From positions 682,001-746,000 of the forward strand of contig CABFPG010000001.1 in the NCBI GenBank assembly GCA_902141825.1: DNA of 64,000 nucleotides, given 5' to 3'. A program made the position numbers and the translations under genes. Origin of the DNA: Thalassocella blandensis. GTDB taxonomy: Bacteria; Pseudomonadota; Gammaproteobacteria; Pseudomonadales; Cellvibrionaceae. The notes below the pieces were generated by a model that did no database searches, had not been told where the DNA came from, and worked only from the letters and a program-made list of their open reading frames with translations. This document shows, in pieces, positions 1 to 8,389 of the stretch (position 1 is the first letter of the stretch; every line of letters starts with the position of its first letter).

Positions 1-585
1 TCACCGCAATCTTACAATGGCCAAATTGAAGACTATGAAATTTGCGCTGGTTTTCAGCAGGGCGGAAAAGACTCTTGTCAGGGCGACAGTGGTGGTCCCC
101 TCGCCATTCAATATGGTGATGACTTCTACAGTGTTGGCGTCGTGAGCTGGGGTGACGGCTGTGCATCTCCAAATAAATATGGCGTATACGCCAGAACACA
201 CGCTGTTGCAGATTGGATAAATGACACTATCGGTGCTGATGGCGGTTCAAGCAGCTCGTCTTCAAGTTCCAGCAGCTCTTCCAGCTCCAGTTCTTCAAGT
301 AGTTCTTCAAGCAGCTCAAGCTCTTCCAGTAGCTCATCGTCCAGCTCAAGTTCTTCCAGTGGTGGAGCGTGCGATAATATTCCGCAATTTGTTTTGGGTG
401 GGTCCTATCGTAATGGTGACAAAGTTAAAAACAATGGCGATATTTTCCAATGTTACAACCAAAGCTGGTGTGGATCTCTGAACCCTGGAGTGAATTGGTT
501 CTGGAGCTTCGCCTGGGAGCGTACCGACACCGGAGCTTGTCGCGCTGCAGATCGATCTGTCAGCTACAACACGCTGGCTCTATAA
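1..585 (+). CDS. Secreted trypsin-like serine protease, C-terminal part, with polyserine linker and carbohydrate-binding module
   Basis: The frame is open from the first base, so the N-terminus and the catalytic His and Asp lie outside the window. The visible part begins in the S1A chymotrypsin fold: the catalytic-serine motif DSCQGDSGGP sits near residues 23-32 and the substrate-pocket segment VVSWGDGC follows near 47-54. A linker of about 45 serines (roughly residues 80-123) leads to a module of about 55 residues bounded by cysteines, with a C-x-P-x-F start, an internal WC and a W-x5-C end, resembling CBM5/12-type modules. The same module opens the GH5 protein at 42.5-44.6 kb. Linkers like this are characteristic of Cellvibrio and Saccharophagus secreted enzymes. 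Substrate of the protease cannot be told from this fragment. Confidence 0.93.
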   Translation, partial: SPQSYNGQIEDYEICAGFQQGGKDSCQGDSGGPLAIQYGDDFYSVGVVSWGDGCASPNKYGVYARTHAVADWINDTIGADGGSSSSSSSSSSSSSSSSSSSSSSSSSSSSSSSSSSSSSSGGACDNIPQFVLGGSYRNGDKVKNNGDIFQCYNQSWCGSLNPGVNWFWSFAWERTDTGACRAADRSVSYNTLAL

Positions 586-617
586 GCTACACCCAGCACT
601 TTAGCTAAAACAAAAAA

Positions 618-644
618 GGGCAAAATATCTTTGCCCTTTTTTTA
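618..644 (+). terminator. Rho-independent terminator of the protease gene
   Basis: A perfect 7-bp stem (GGGCAAA / TTTGCCC) with a 5-nt loop is followed by a run of seven to eight T, about 30 bp after the protease stop codon. Confidence 0.9.
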
Positions 645-706
645 TTTCTGTCGAAAATTCAATCGTCTTCCCCACATCACCTTACATGCCAAAACATGCA
701 AACGCT

Positions 707-850
707 TTATAAGTGCAGCCCCAGTAGCTGAATCACACCAATCGCGATCAGATAAATTGCAACAACATAGTTCAATATCTTGGGTTTCGCTAAAATCAAT
801 ATGCCTGCAATAATAGAAATAATGGGAATTAATTGGATATGCACTGTCAT
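707..850 (-). CDS. DUF3096 family small membrane protein (47 aa)
   Basis: A 47-residue reading frame on the minus strand, starting with ATG five bases after a GGAGG ribosome-binding site. The protein is almost entirely hydrophobic, with two short membrane segments (about residues 5-20 and 27-45) separated by a KPKILNY turn. The pattern of an Ile/Leu-rich helix with AGILIL, a short basic turn, then a second helix reading NYVVAIYLIAIGVIQLLG is that of the DUF3096 family of tiny inner-membrane proteins; function is unknown. It is convergent with the protease gene and divergent from the SIMPL gene. Family assignment is from recalled sequence character; the strong ribosome-binding site and clean start support a real gene. 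Confidence 0.8.
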   Translation of the reverse strand: MTVHIQLIPIISIIAGILILAKPKILNYVVAIYLIAIGVIQLLGLHL

Positions 851-1216
851 GCCAGCCTCCAGTCAGCTTGGTGATTAATATTTAGTATATTGTGATTGCT
901 TAAGAAGCCGTGAGAGACACAAGCTGGCTAAATTTTTAACGGGCTAAACTGCCGCTAGAACCTGCCCTACCTTCAACCCTAGTCCTTCAACCCAGGCCCT
1001 TCAACCAAGAACACTTTTTAAACAATTCTGTATTAAACCGGAGCGATGTGTTCGTTTTCTGATGAATTTACAATTTATTTCATTAAGACTATTAGAATTA
1101 CCCTATAGTTCCCCTCGTTCCACTCAGGCACAAAAGCCGAACTCTAATACCCGGCCAAGGTCTGAGTCATCAGAATCACTGTAAATACCAAAATGAAAAC
1201 GTTTAAGGAAATTCCA
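851..1216. other. Intergenic region, divergent promoters
   Basis: No coding frame is convincing here. It must hold the promoters of the DUF3096 gene (leftward) and the SIMPL gene (rightward). The segment around 970-1010 contains an imperfect repeat of CCTTCAACC (three copies), of no obvious function. Confidence 0.5.
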
Positions 1217-1909
1217 ATGAAAATATTTTTCACGTTCTTAGTGGCAATGGCTCTGGCATCTGCAAGCTGGGCAGGTGAATTTGACCGCCCCCACATCACG
1301 GTATTTGGTAGCGCCAAAACTGAAGTTGTGCCAGATGAAATGCAATGGCATGTAACCGTAGAAAATCGTGGAGCAGAATTAAAAGAAGTTTCGAAAACTC
1401 ACTCAGATCAAGTAAAACAAGTTCTGGCTACAATTCGTAAATACGCTTCCAGCGAAAAAGACATTCAAACCTCGGGCATGCGCTTTGGCGAAAACTATGT
1501 TTACCGGAACAATTCACGTGTAAAAGAAGGCTATCAGGCCACGACAAGCATCAATTTTAAAATGACGCAGTTCAAGAAATATGAAGCGCTTTGGTTAGCG
1601 CTGTCCGAATATAAGACGGTAAATGTAACTGGCGTATCCTACGACTACTCCAAAAAGGTAAAAGCGCAAAATGAAACTCGAGTCAACGCGTTACTGGCGG
1701 CAAAAGATAAAGCCCGCGCACTGGCTAAAGCCATGGGTTCAGATATCGGTGAGGTGATGATCATTGAGGAGCAAGGAGGAAGCACTCCCGTGTTTAATTC
1801 ACCAAGAATGGCCATGCTAGACAACGCTGAAAGTGGAAGCCCGATTTCTCCAGGAACAATTTCCATTGAAATGGACATTAAACTGGTTATGGCCATCATA
1901 GCCAAATAA
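1217..1909 (+). CDS. SIMPL domain (DUF541) periplasmic protein
   Basis: Exported protein of about 230 residues. A signal peptide (MKIFFTFLVAMALASASWA) is followed by a SIMPL/DUF541 domain beginning HITVFGSAKTEVVPDEMQW, the typical opening in which the domain starts with a beta strand and an acidic PDE turn. Members include E. coli YggE and BP26; they form periplasmic oligomers and have been tied to oxidative-stress tolerance, but no reaction is known. The frame opens at an ATG eight codons upstream (1193), but the second ATG at 1217 has an AAGGAA ribosome-binding site and starts directly on the signal peptide, so it is preferred. A strong terminator follows, indicating a single-gene unit. Confidence 0.9.
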   Translation: MKIFFTFLVAMALASASWAGEFDRPHITVFGSAKTEVVPDEMQWHVTVENRGAELKEVSKTHSDQVKQVLATIRKYASSEKDIQTSGMRFGENYVYRNNSRVKEGYQATTSINFKMTQFKKYEALWLALSEYKTVNVTGVSYDYSKKVKAQNETRVNALLAAKDKARALAKAMGSDIGEVMIIEEQGGSTPVFNSPRMAMLDNAESGSPISPGTISIEMDIKLVMAIIAK

Positions 1910-1921
1910 GGCTACATTCAA

Positions 1922-1953
1922 GTGAAAAACGGGACCCTCCGTTTTTCACTTTT
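1922..1953 (+). terminator. Rho-independent terminator of the SIMPL gene
   Basis: An 11-bp perfect stem (GTGAAAAACGG / CCGTTTTTCAC) with a 6-nt loop followed by four T, 12 bp after the stop codon. The A/T runs in the stem would allow some function in both directions. Confidence 0.85.
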
Positions 1954-1986
1954 AACCCGCTAAGCGATACAAAAATTTTTCAACAC

Positions 1987-2193
1987 TCAGTGCAGTATAA
2001 TTCGTGTATCTGATTTTGAGCTGTATCCTCGACTACTGCGCCCAGCAGAGAAACCACCAATGAGTGGTTTGGCAGAAGCCAGACTGTATAGCAAACGGCT
2101 TTTCTGTTCCATGCATTCCAAAAAAGTGAGTCGATCAATATTTTTCAATAAGATACTTTTTTCGATAAGCATTTCTTTGTATGACTTTCTCAT
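1987..2193 (-). CDS. Hypothetical small protein (about 68 aa)
   Basis: A minus-strand frame with an ATG at 2193 preceded by GGTGG five bases upstream. The N-terminal half is charged and helical in character (RKSYKEMLIEKSILLKNIDR), the C-terminal half is Gly/Ser/Arg-rich. I recognise no family. It is convergent with the SIMPL gene and stands alone. A TTG four codons earlier is an alternative start. The frame may be chance; support is only the ribosome-binding site and an uninterrupted frame. Confidence 0.3.
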   Translation of the reverse strand: MRKSYKEMLIEKSILLKNIDRLTFLECMEQKSRLLYSLASAKPLIGGFSAGRSSRGYSSKSDTRIILH

Positions 2194-2205
2194 ATTAACC
2201 ACCAA

Positions 2206-2897
2206 ACGAAATTTTTGTGTTGTGTTGAGCGAGTGTCGATAACGACGCTGATCTTGCTAATGTAGTGGCACAAAACTGTGGTTTGTTTAAACAAATGAAT
2301 GGTTTTGATAACGCAACCACACTTTTTTGTTATATCGCATATATCGGTTATTAAAAGAATAATGCTTTATAACTAAACAGGATTAACCTCCAGTTTAATC
2401 ACTAAAAAACTCAAGTTTCACTCTTAAAATACCGGGAAAATGCTGTGATTGAGTTCACCTAACGGCAAAATAATGGCTCTGCTCATATTGCGAAATGCCA
2501 CTAAAATACAGCCATCGGATCATCAGTACCTCATCATGTGAGAAGACAACAAACTCTGCCTGGCTAAGCAGCGAAGACTTCTGAAGAACTGGCGAAACAA
2601 GCAGAATGAAAGCGAGGGATTTGTGGGATTAGAGATTATCCAGTAGAAGTGCACTTAGTGCCTGGGTAAGGCATACGCCTCTAAACGGCATCATTTTTTC
2701 TCAGAAGAAACTATTTCCAGAACAATCGATCTCCAGAACAATCTATTTCCAGAAGAATCCATCTCCAGAAGTAACCACTTAGAGAATCCATCATCGAGGC
2801 GCATGGTGTTTGTATTTTTACCTGACTTTTGTGCTATTGAGGATTTAGCAACTACACCTCGAATCAGCAGGCCATACCATTCGGCCCAATAGTGCAG
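2206..2897. other. Intergenic region, about 690 bp, with no convincing gene
   Basis: Apart from a short tandem repeat (2714-2777), I see no reading frame with a good start, no RNA gene and no strong terminator. The upstream part (2243-2420) is AT-rich and could hold a promoter for the small minus-strand frame. Confidence 0.5.
2714..2777. repeat. Tandem repeat, four imperfect 16-bp units
   Basis: Four consecutive 16-base units share the core TCCAGAA and an ATC or AAC near the end; units 1 and 2 differ at three positions, and unit 4 is the most diverged. The repeat is non-coding and lies about 120 bp past the stop codon of the FHA gene. Confidence 0.75.
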
Positions 2898-3437
2898 CTA
2901 GTATTTATGCACCCACTTGAAAAAGCGTTCAGGCGTTAAAAAGCTAAACTGATAGCGTCCAAAGCCAATATTATCTCCAGGCTCCAACGCTGTTTCTTTG
3001 TTCGGCGCCATAGATGTTTCATTAAGCATGGTAGAGTTAGTTGCACCAAAGTCCGTTAGATAGTAACGCTGACCATCAATGCGGATATGCGCATGCTCTC
3101 TGGAAATAGAGGTATCATTCAGGACAATATCATTCGATTCAGAACGTCCGATGGAAATAATATTTCCGGTAGTGTTGGGGGACAGGTAAAAAATAGCAGA
3201 ATGTAAAGAAATCGCAGCGTCGTCATCCTGGTCAATATATCGCTTCTGAAATAGAGAGGTTTGGTCGGCCTGGCTATGCTCATCCAATCGGCCACTGTAC
3301 ACACCGGACCCAACCAGCACAGCGCTATCGATGACCTTAGTAAAATCATCTTGAGCCACCTTTTTAGCGTACTGACGTAATAGCCCGTATTCGAGCCGTC
3401 TATTTGCTTGCATAAATTGGCTAATATCGTCTACCAC
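2898..3437 (-). CDS. FHA domain protein
   Basis: A 179-residue cytoplasmic protein with a forkhead-associated domain at about residues 92-170. The visible core is GRSESNDIVL, then ISREHAHI, then DFGATNSTMLN, which are the GRs, SxxH and NG/NS blocks that form the phosphothreonine-binding loops. FHA domains bind phosphothreonine peptides and serve in Ser/Thr-kinase signalling or type VI secretion regulation. The N-terminal 90 residues are not recognised. Translation starts at GTG with an AGGAGAGG ribosome-binding site six bases away. No kinase, phosphatase or secretion gene is next to it, so its partner is unknown. Confidence 0.88.
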   Translation of the reverse strand: MVDDISQFMQANRRLEYGLLRQYAKKVAQDDFTKVIDSAVLVGSGVYSGRLDEHSQADQTSLFQKRYIDQDDDAAISLHSAIFYLSPNTTGNIISIGRSESNDIVLNDTSISREHAHIRIDGQRYYLTDFGATNSTMLNETSMAPNKETALEPGDNIGFGRYQFSFLTPERFFKWVHKY

Positions 3438-3838
3438 TACAAACCTCTCCTATCATTTTTCATTTTTATCCCCACAATTCTAACAAACAATCTGGTCTAG
3501 CCATATAACAATATTATCGCAGACCGGTCGTATATGAATTAAATGGAATAAAACCATTCATCATTAATTACAAAAGAAATTCGTCTACACTTGTGAACTT
3601 CGTATCATACAACCCAAAACCAAAACGCTTCATTCTTGGCGTTTGTCTTGTCTTGACTTTGCCTATTGTCAATGATGAACAATGAATAACAAGCGATATT
3701 CGCTCAATCCGCTAGCGCCCCTTATACTCAGGCAAAATTCTGAGAATTTGATCGTTTTATTCGATTAGCACTAGGAGAATATCCGAATTCATAATAGAAC
3801 CGCGGGCAACTTTTTTTGAAACTCATTTCCAGTAATAC
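3438..3838. other. Intergenic region, nothing identified
   Basis: About 400 bp between the FHA gene and the 3' end of the first phosphoethanolamine transferase gene, both leftward. It should contain the FHA promoter. I see no RNA gene, repeat or clear terminator. Base composition becomes AT-rich towards the right. Confidence 0.5.
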
Positions 3839-5419
3839 TTATTGTCCGACATTAAGTAGATCTAAATCTGGATCATAAACTGGAGATGACTGGTCATATA
3901 CGCCCAGAATTGTGTGAAAGACTTCAAATTGTGTATGTGTATTTCGGCGACTAATAAATGTATGCTCATCAATATAATCTTCCTTCAATTTTGGAGACAA
4001 CCAAAGCAAAAAGGGAATATTCTTCTGAACATCAGGAGCTATTGAATATGGCGATCCGTGAAGATAAAACCCGGACTCTCCTAGCGACTCACCATGGTCT
4101 GAGATATACATCATCATTATTCGGCGATCAGTAAAAGTCTTAAGGTCATTAATGATTCTGCTTAACAAATAGTCGGTATATACAATTGTATTATCGTAAG
4201 CATTAACAAGCATTTCTTTTGAACATCTATTCAATTCAACGGTACGACAAACAGGTGAGAATTTTTCGAACGCAATTGGATATTTTTCCGTATAATCCGG
4301 GCCATGACTTCCAGTTTGGTGCAACACAATTAGCATGTCCTTTCCTCTTCCCTTAGCCACCTCTTCCTTAAAACCCGACAACAAAACCTCATCATACCGA
4401 CAATTATGCTGACAATTCCTCCTGAGTTCTTTTGACTTTTTATAATTTTTTACTTTGATTTTTGGTTCTCCCCAGTTATTAGTTCTCCAAAGCACATCTA
4501 CTCCTTGACGTTGTAAATAACTTGGCAAAGGCTCATAGTTTTTCAATGAATTTATCGGTTGGGATAAATGAGACAACAAACAAAGTAATGATGCCGTTGT
4601 ATAAGTTGAACAAGAAACAGCATTTTTGACCACAATGAGATCCTCCTTCGACAAAAGAGGGTTTGTTTCCCGCGAATAACCATAGAGAGAAAAATTATCA
4701 GACCTGGCAGATTCTCCAATCACTAGTATTACAGTAGTTTCATTTTCAGCTAGATGCTTTCCTAAGGGGAGTAAAATCTTCTCCTTGTTACTTTTAAGCT
4801 TTTCGGAATTATATCTGATAGTATTAACAATATAAGACCATGGTAAAATTCGGCCACCAATAAATTTGGCATTTCGATCAAACCACAACCAAGTACTGGA
4901 TACCATATACACCCAAATCAAACTCAGGCATAAAATAGATAAGGACATTATAAATAATTTTATTCTATTGACCGGTTTAAGCTTTATTTTAACTAGAAGA
5001 AAAATTGGTATTCCAGACAGTACCAACACGAACGGAATAATACTGGGATGGATCAAGGATTTTGCTTCAATAAAGCTAGTATTTTCGATATTTCCAATCA
5101 TACTTCGGTCAATAAAAACCTGAAAATTACATATAAAATAAATAGCTAGAGAATTAAAAAAGCAGAAAATTCCAATGAACCATTTTAAAAGTCGTACAGA
5201 AACTATTGAAACTAAACACAAGAAAATACTAGTCAAACTGAAAAGTAAGAAAAATACTGTAAATAAAACAGAAAATCCAAATAACGACGTTAGGCCTATA
5301 TCGTTATAAACGTAAAGGAAAAGAGGTATATTAAAAAATACAATATTCAGTAACGAGACTAAAGCAATAAAATAACGCAAATCAACTGAAAAATTCAGTG
5401 AATAAAAATTAACTTTCAA
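3839..5419 (-). CDS. eptA: Phosphoethanolamine transferase, EptA/MCR family (copy 1)
   Basis: Inner-membrane enzyme that moves phosphoethanolamine from phosphatidylethanolamine to lipid A or a similar acceptor. About five membrane helices occupy residues 13-180, followed by the periplasmic sulfatase-fold domain. The zinc site is visible: GESARSD at 235-241 supplies the glutamate, and SDHGESLGE the late Asp-His. The nucleophile is T274 within SCSTYTTASLLC; its position between two cysteines ten residues apart matches MCR-1 (C281, T285, C291). At 526 residues it has normal length. It starts about 47 bp after the PAP2 phosphatase stop and is probably its operon partner. GC content is clearly lower than in the flanking genes. 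Acceptor site on lipid A cannot be told. Confidence 0.93.
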   Translation of the reverse strand: MKVNFYSLNFSVDLRYFIALVSLLNIVFFNIPLFLYVYNDIGLTSLFGFSVLFTVFFLLFSLTSIFLCLVSIVSVRLLKWFIGIFCFFNSLAIYFICNFQVFIDRSMIGNIENTSFIEAKSLIHPSIIPFVLVLSGIPIFLLVKIKLKPVNRIKLFIMSLSILCLSLIWVYMVSSTWLWFDRNAKFIGGRILPWSYIVNTIRYNSEKLKSNKEKILLPLGKHLAENETTVILVIGESARSDNFSLYGYSRETNPLLSKEDLIVVKNAVSCSTYTTASLLCLLSHLSQPINSLKNYEPLPSYLQRQGVDVLWRTNNWGEPKIKVKNYKKSKELRRNCQHNCRYDEVLLSGFKEEVAKGRGKDMLIVLHQTGSHGPDYTEKYPIAFEKFSPVCRTVELNRCSKEMLVNAYDNTIVYTDYLLSRIINDLKTFTDRRIMMMYISDHGESLGESGFYLHGSPYSIAPDVQKNIPFLLWLSPKLKEDYIDEHTFISRRNTHTQFEVFHTILGVYDQSSPVYDPDLDLLNVGQ

Positions 5420-5466
5420 ATTGTTTTCACCTCGAAGAATTACTTATATCAACTACTTTTACTTAT

Positions 5467-6381
5467 TTACACTAAGGGCGCTTCATGTTTTAAATGAATA
5501 CTTTTGTCATATAGGTATTTAAACGCAGCCAAGATTCCACTTGAGGACGACAAAATGCAAACAACAGAAATTTCGGTATTTTCGATTGTTTTTACCAACA
5601 CAGCTAAACTCCAGGCCAACATTCCAAGACTAATAAAGTAAGCGCAATTCGGATTAAGTAGATTTTTCCACCAAGTCGACCGAATGCTATACCTAGCTCC
5701 AATAAGCCCTGCAAGCGTACCGAATATTGCACCAGAAAAAATGTCCAAAGGCCAATGAGCTCCAACCGCAATGCGAGAAACACCAACAATAGCCGCAAAC
5801 AAAAACCCAACACATATTATCCTTCCATGCCTATTCAAACTAGGACTGGGATAGAGTGAAGCTAATACTGCAACTACGGCAGTAAAAATAGTAATAGTAT
5901 GCCCAGAAGGAAAACTTGTTGATGCTTTAAGTACCGCTCCAATAATATTGAAATCTTCGATATTTAAAACCTGTGCAGGTCTCGGTACTAATGAAAGGTG
6001 TTTAAATAAAACCGAAAACGTTGCTGCGATTGGTACGGATGTCCACAATGCAAAAAATGACACCGGGAAACGAGTAATCAAACCAAATGTAAAAGGAAAT
6101 AAAACAATGGCATCTCCCAACTCCGTCAGATTCATCCAAAATATAGGAGGCATACTGCGAAACATTTCATTTAAATACAGAAAACAACCAGTTTGCTTTA
6201 CCCAATAAATTGTACGAATGTCATCGCCCACTAAAGTCAAAAGAAGAGCGGTCAAAAGAAGAACAGTCAAGATAAGAAAAATACAAGAAGCATGTAATTT
6301 CCACCAACAGCTATGTTTTTGGCTCCGATATAGTAACCGAACTTTATTATTAAACTTCGAACAACCATCTCTAAGATTCAT
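5467..6381 (-). CDS. PAP2 family membrane phosphatase (lipid A 1-phosphatase or undecaprenyl-PP phosphatase type)
   Basis: A 304-residue polytopic protein of the type 2 phosphatidic acid phosphatase family. All three signature motifs are present in order: K-x6-RP (KHLSLVPRP), PSGH (FPSGHT) and SR-x5-H-x3-D (SRIAVGAHWPLD), so it should be active on a lipid phosphate facing the periplasm. The frame extends 35 codons further upstream (to 6486), but the ATG at 6381 follows a GGAGAGAGG ribosome-binding site and is preferred. It lies directly upstream of eptA copy 1. That order resembles the Helicobacter pylori LpxE-EptA pair, in which the 1-phosphate of lipid A is removed and then replaced. LpxE-type, PgpB-type or LpxT-type roles all remain possible. 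Confidence 0.88.
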   Translation of the reverse strand: MNLRDGCSKFNNKVRLLYRSQKHSCWWKLHASCIFLILTVLLLTALLLTLVGDDIRTIYWVKQTGCFLYLNEMFRSMPPIFWMNLTELGDAIVLFPFTFGLITRFPVSFFALWTSVPIAATFSVLFKHLSLVPRPAQVLNIEDFNIIGAVLKASTSFPSGHTITIFTAVVAVLASLYPSPSLNRHGRIICVGFLFAAIVGVSRIAVGAHWPLDIFSGAIFGTLAGLIGARYSIRSTWWKNLLNPNCAYFISLGMLAWSLAVLVKTIENTEISVVCILSSSSGILAAFKYLYDKSIHLKHEAPLV

Positions 6382-6789
6382 CCTCTCTCCACTGCTGCAA
6401 TGTTCTGATATGAGGTAGCAAAAACTGATATTGCAAACCAAAACTAAATGTTCACCAAGTACCAATTGCAGAATTAGAGATCCCATTACATAAAAAACAA
6501 TCGCAAAATTATTGTGTTTATGATTTGAAGTTATTATGCAGCTTTCTCAAGGAGGGAATGTAAATGAAACAGCTAGCGCTGAGAAAAACAGATCTATAAT
6601 TGCCGATCAAAATTACGAGCACAATAAAGCTCACAGAAAAGATTAGTCTAAGTTGTTCATTTTTGATGTTTTTTTATTCATCTATAATATGGTGTAGAGC
6701 AAAAAAATACTTATTATGAGCGATTGTTTTTCAATTTAATCGGCATCTAACTCTGTACTAAGCAAACTATTACCCAGGAGCACTAACAG
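6382..6789. other. AT-rich divergent promoter region between the PAP2 and ECF sigma genes
   Basis: About 400 bp of very AT-rich DNA that must hold the leftward promoter of the PAP2-eptA pair and the rightward promoter of the sigma-FecR-receptor trio. I could not single out a promoter or operator with confidence. Confidence 0.5.
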
Positions 6790-7383
6790 ATGGTGCATAA
6801 CAAAGATTTATCGCTTGTTGAGTCGCTGCTAAAAGGCGACGAGGATAAATTCAATGCCTTCTATAACTTATATTTCCCTCGATGTTATAGATTCTGCAAA
6901 ATGAGAATAGAAAATGAAGAGACCTGTAAAGACATAGTACAGCAAAGCCTAATAAATGCTATGAAAGGGCTACATACATACCGAGGTGAAGCGTCCTTGT
7001 ACACTTGGTTGTGCCAAATCGCTCGAAATGAAATTCATACATGGTACAACAAAACCGGTCAAAAGGAACAAATGAATACCAGTATCGAGAACAGCGAAAC
7101 TCTATTGGCAACTATCGAAAGTATTCCTAGTGGAATTAATGGTGAAAAATATAGTATTCAAGATGAAACGCTAAATGAACTAGTACAATTTTCACTCGAT
7201 AGCTTACCAAGTGCTTATGGTAAAGTGCTTGAATTAAAATATATGGAAGGTTTAAGTGTAGCAGAAATAGCCTACCAAATGAGCACGGGGGAAATCGCGG
7301 TGCAATCTTTACTAGCACGAGCTAGAAAAGCTTTTAAAAACGTTTTTGAAGACATTCAAAAAGAAACTTTAAGCTTGGCATAA
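6790..7383 (+). CDS. ECF-type RNA polymerase sigma factor (FecI-like)
   Basis: A 197-residue group 4 sigma factor. Region 2 is at about residues 20-90, with the typical YRFCKMRIENEETCKDIVQQ and YRGEASLYTWLCQIARN segments for core binding and -10 recognition. Region 4 is at about 135-190, with a helix-turn-helix around GLSVAEIAYQMSTGEIAVQS. It is followed after 8 bp or more by a FecR-like gene and then a TonB receptor with an STN domain, the order of FecI-FecR-FecA cell-surface signalling. It should therefore be activated when the receptor binds its ligand. The start has an AGGAG site nine to ten bases upstream. Confidence 0.92.
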   Translation: MVHNKDLSLVESLLKGDEDKFNAFYNLYFPRCYRFCKMRIENEETCKDIVQQSLINAMKGLHTYRGEASLYTWLCQIARNEIHTWYNKTGQKEQMNTSIENSETLLATIESIPSGINGEKYSIQDETLNELVQFSLDSLPSAYGKVLELKYMEGLSVAEIAYQMSTGEIAVQSLLARARKAFKNVFEDIQKETLSLA

Positions 7384-7391
7384 TTTTGAGT

Positions 7392-8381
7392 ATGGAAGAC
7401 AAAGAAATGAATGATGACTACATTGAGAAATTACTAAAAGGTGCCAACAAGCCTCCTACTCCCAATTCGAATGACGCCCAAGAAATTTTAGTAGCAACAA
7501 AAAAAGCTTGGCAAGAATCGGTACGCCAGAATAAGTCTCGCGAAAAGAAAAGAAAAGTCATAGCTTTTAATTTTGCAGCAATTGTACTAGTTGGGATTTT
7601 GGGATTATGGAAATTTCAGCCATTTAACTCAGCAAATGATTTAAAAGAACTTGGGAGTATTACTTTTGCAAGTAATTTATATCAAATAAATGGTAATAAA
7701 CAAAGCGCCCCTTCAAGAATTCATTCTGGTGATACTTTGACAGCGGGATCAAGCACGCTACTTTCGGTCACTTTACAAGACGGTACACTAATTACATTTG
7801 CACCAGATACAGCACTTCAATTTACTGGAGTGTCTACCATGAACCTAATGACTGGTCGTATTTTTGTCGATTCCCCAGGCCAAAACACTTCAGTTGTTAT
7901 TGGTACTCCTTGGGGTTCCATTCAGGATATTGGCACACAATTTGAAATTACTGTTGATACAAATGAACTGACAGTGGCAATGCGAGAAGGAAAGGTAAAA
8001 ATGGATCTTGGTCACTCAATAGAATATGCTGCCTACGAAAACGGAAAAGGAGATCTTATTCGTATCAATAAGGCCAATCAAATGCGCAAAGAGGAAATCA
8101 GTAGTACAGACACACATTGGAGCTGGACAATACCAGCAATAAAAGCACTAAATTTGGAAAATATTACCGCCTATGACTTACTTAATTGGGTTAGTCGGAC
8201 AACGGGTAGAAATATCGTTTATAATTCGGCTCTAGTATCTCAACTAGCAAAAGAAACACACTTTTCAACGGGGCGAATTGAAGCGGACGCGATAGATCCG
8301 GTACTACCAGTGCTATTCGAAACAACAACTCTATCTCTGAAGATCGATAATAATACAATTACGGTGTCTGAAAATAAATAA
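7392..8381 (+). CDS. FecR-like transmembrane sigma regulator
   Basis: Anti-sigma/sigma-activator protein of about 330 residues. A charged cytoplasmic N-terminus (about 55 residues) contacts the sigma factor. One membrane helix (VIAFNFAAIVLVGILGLW) follows, then a periplasmic FecR domain (about residues 85-215) with the typical LQDGTLITFAPDT, GRIFVDSPGQ, TPWGSIQDIGTQFEI and VAMREGKV segments. The last 70 residues (ITAYDLLNWVSRTTGRNIVY onward) resemble an STN/DUF4974-like domain. The frame opens with a TTG at 7386; ATG codons at 7392 and 7407 are likelier starts. The stop codon lies 8 bp before the receptor gene. Confidence 0.9.
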   Translation: MEDKEMNDDYIEKLLKGANKPPTPNSNDAQEILVATKKAWQESVRQNKSREKKRKVIAFNFAAIVLVGILGLWKFQPFNSANDLKELGSITFASNLYQINGNKQSAPSRIHSGDTLTAGSSTLLSVTLQDGTLITFAPDTALQFTGVSTMNLMTGRIFVDSPGQNTSVVIGTPWGSIQDIGTQFEITVDTNELTVAMREGKVKMDLGHSIEYAAYENGKGDLIRINKANQMRKEEISSTDTHWSWTIPAIKALNLENITAYDLLNWVSRTTGRNIVYNSALVSQLAKETHFSTGRIEADAIDPVLPVLFETTTLSLKIDNNTITVSENK

Positions 8382-8389
8382 ATGCAAAC

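Noticed and set aside
221-481. Second plus-strand frame over the start of the window
   Set aside because: Alternative frame of the polyserine linker in the protease gene; composition is a by-product of serine codons.
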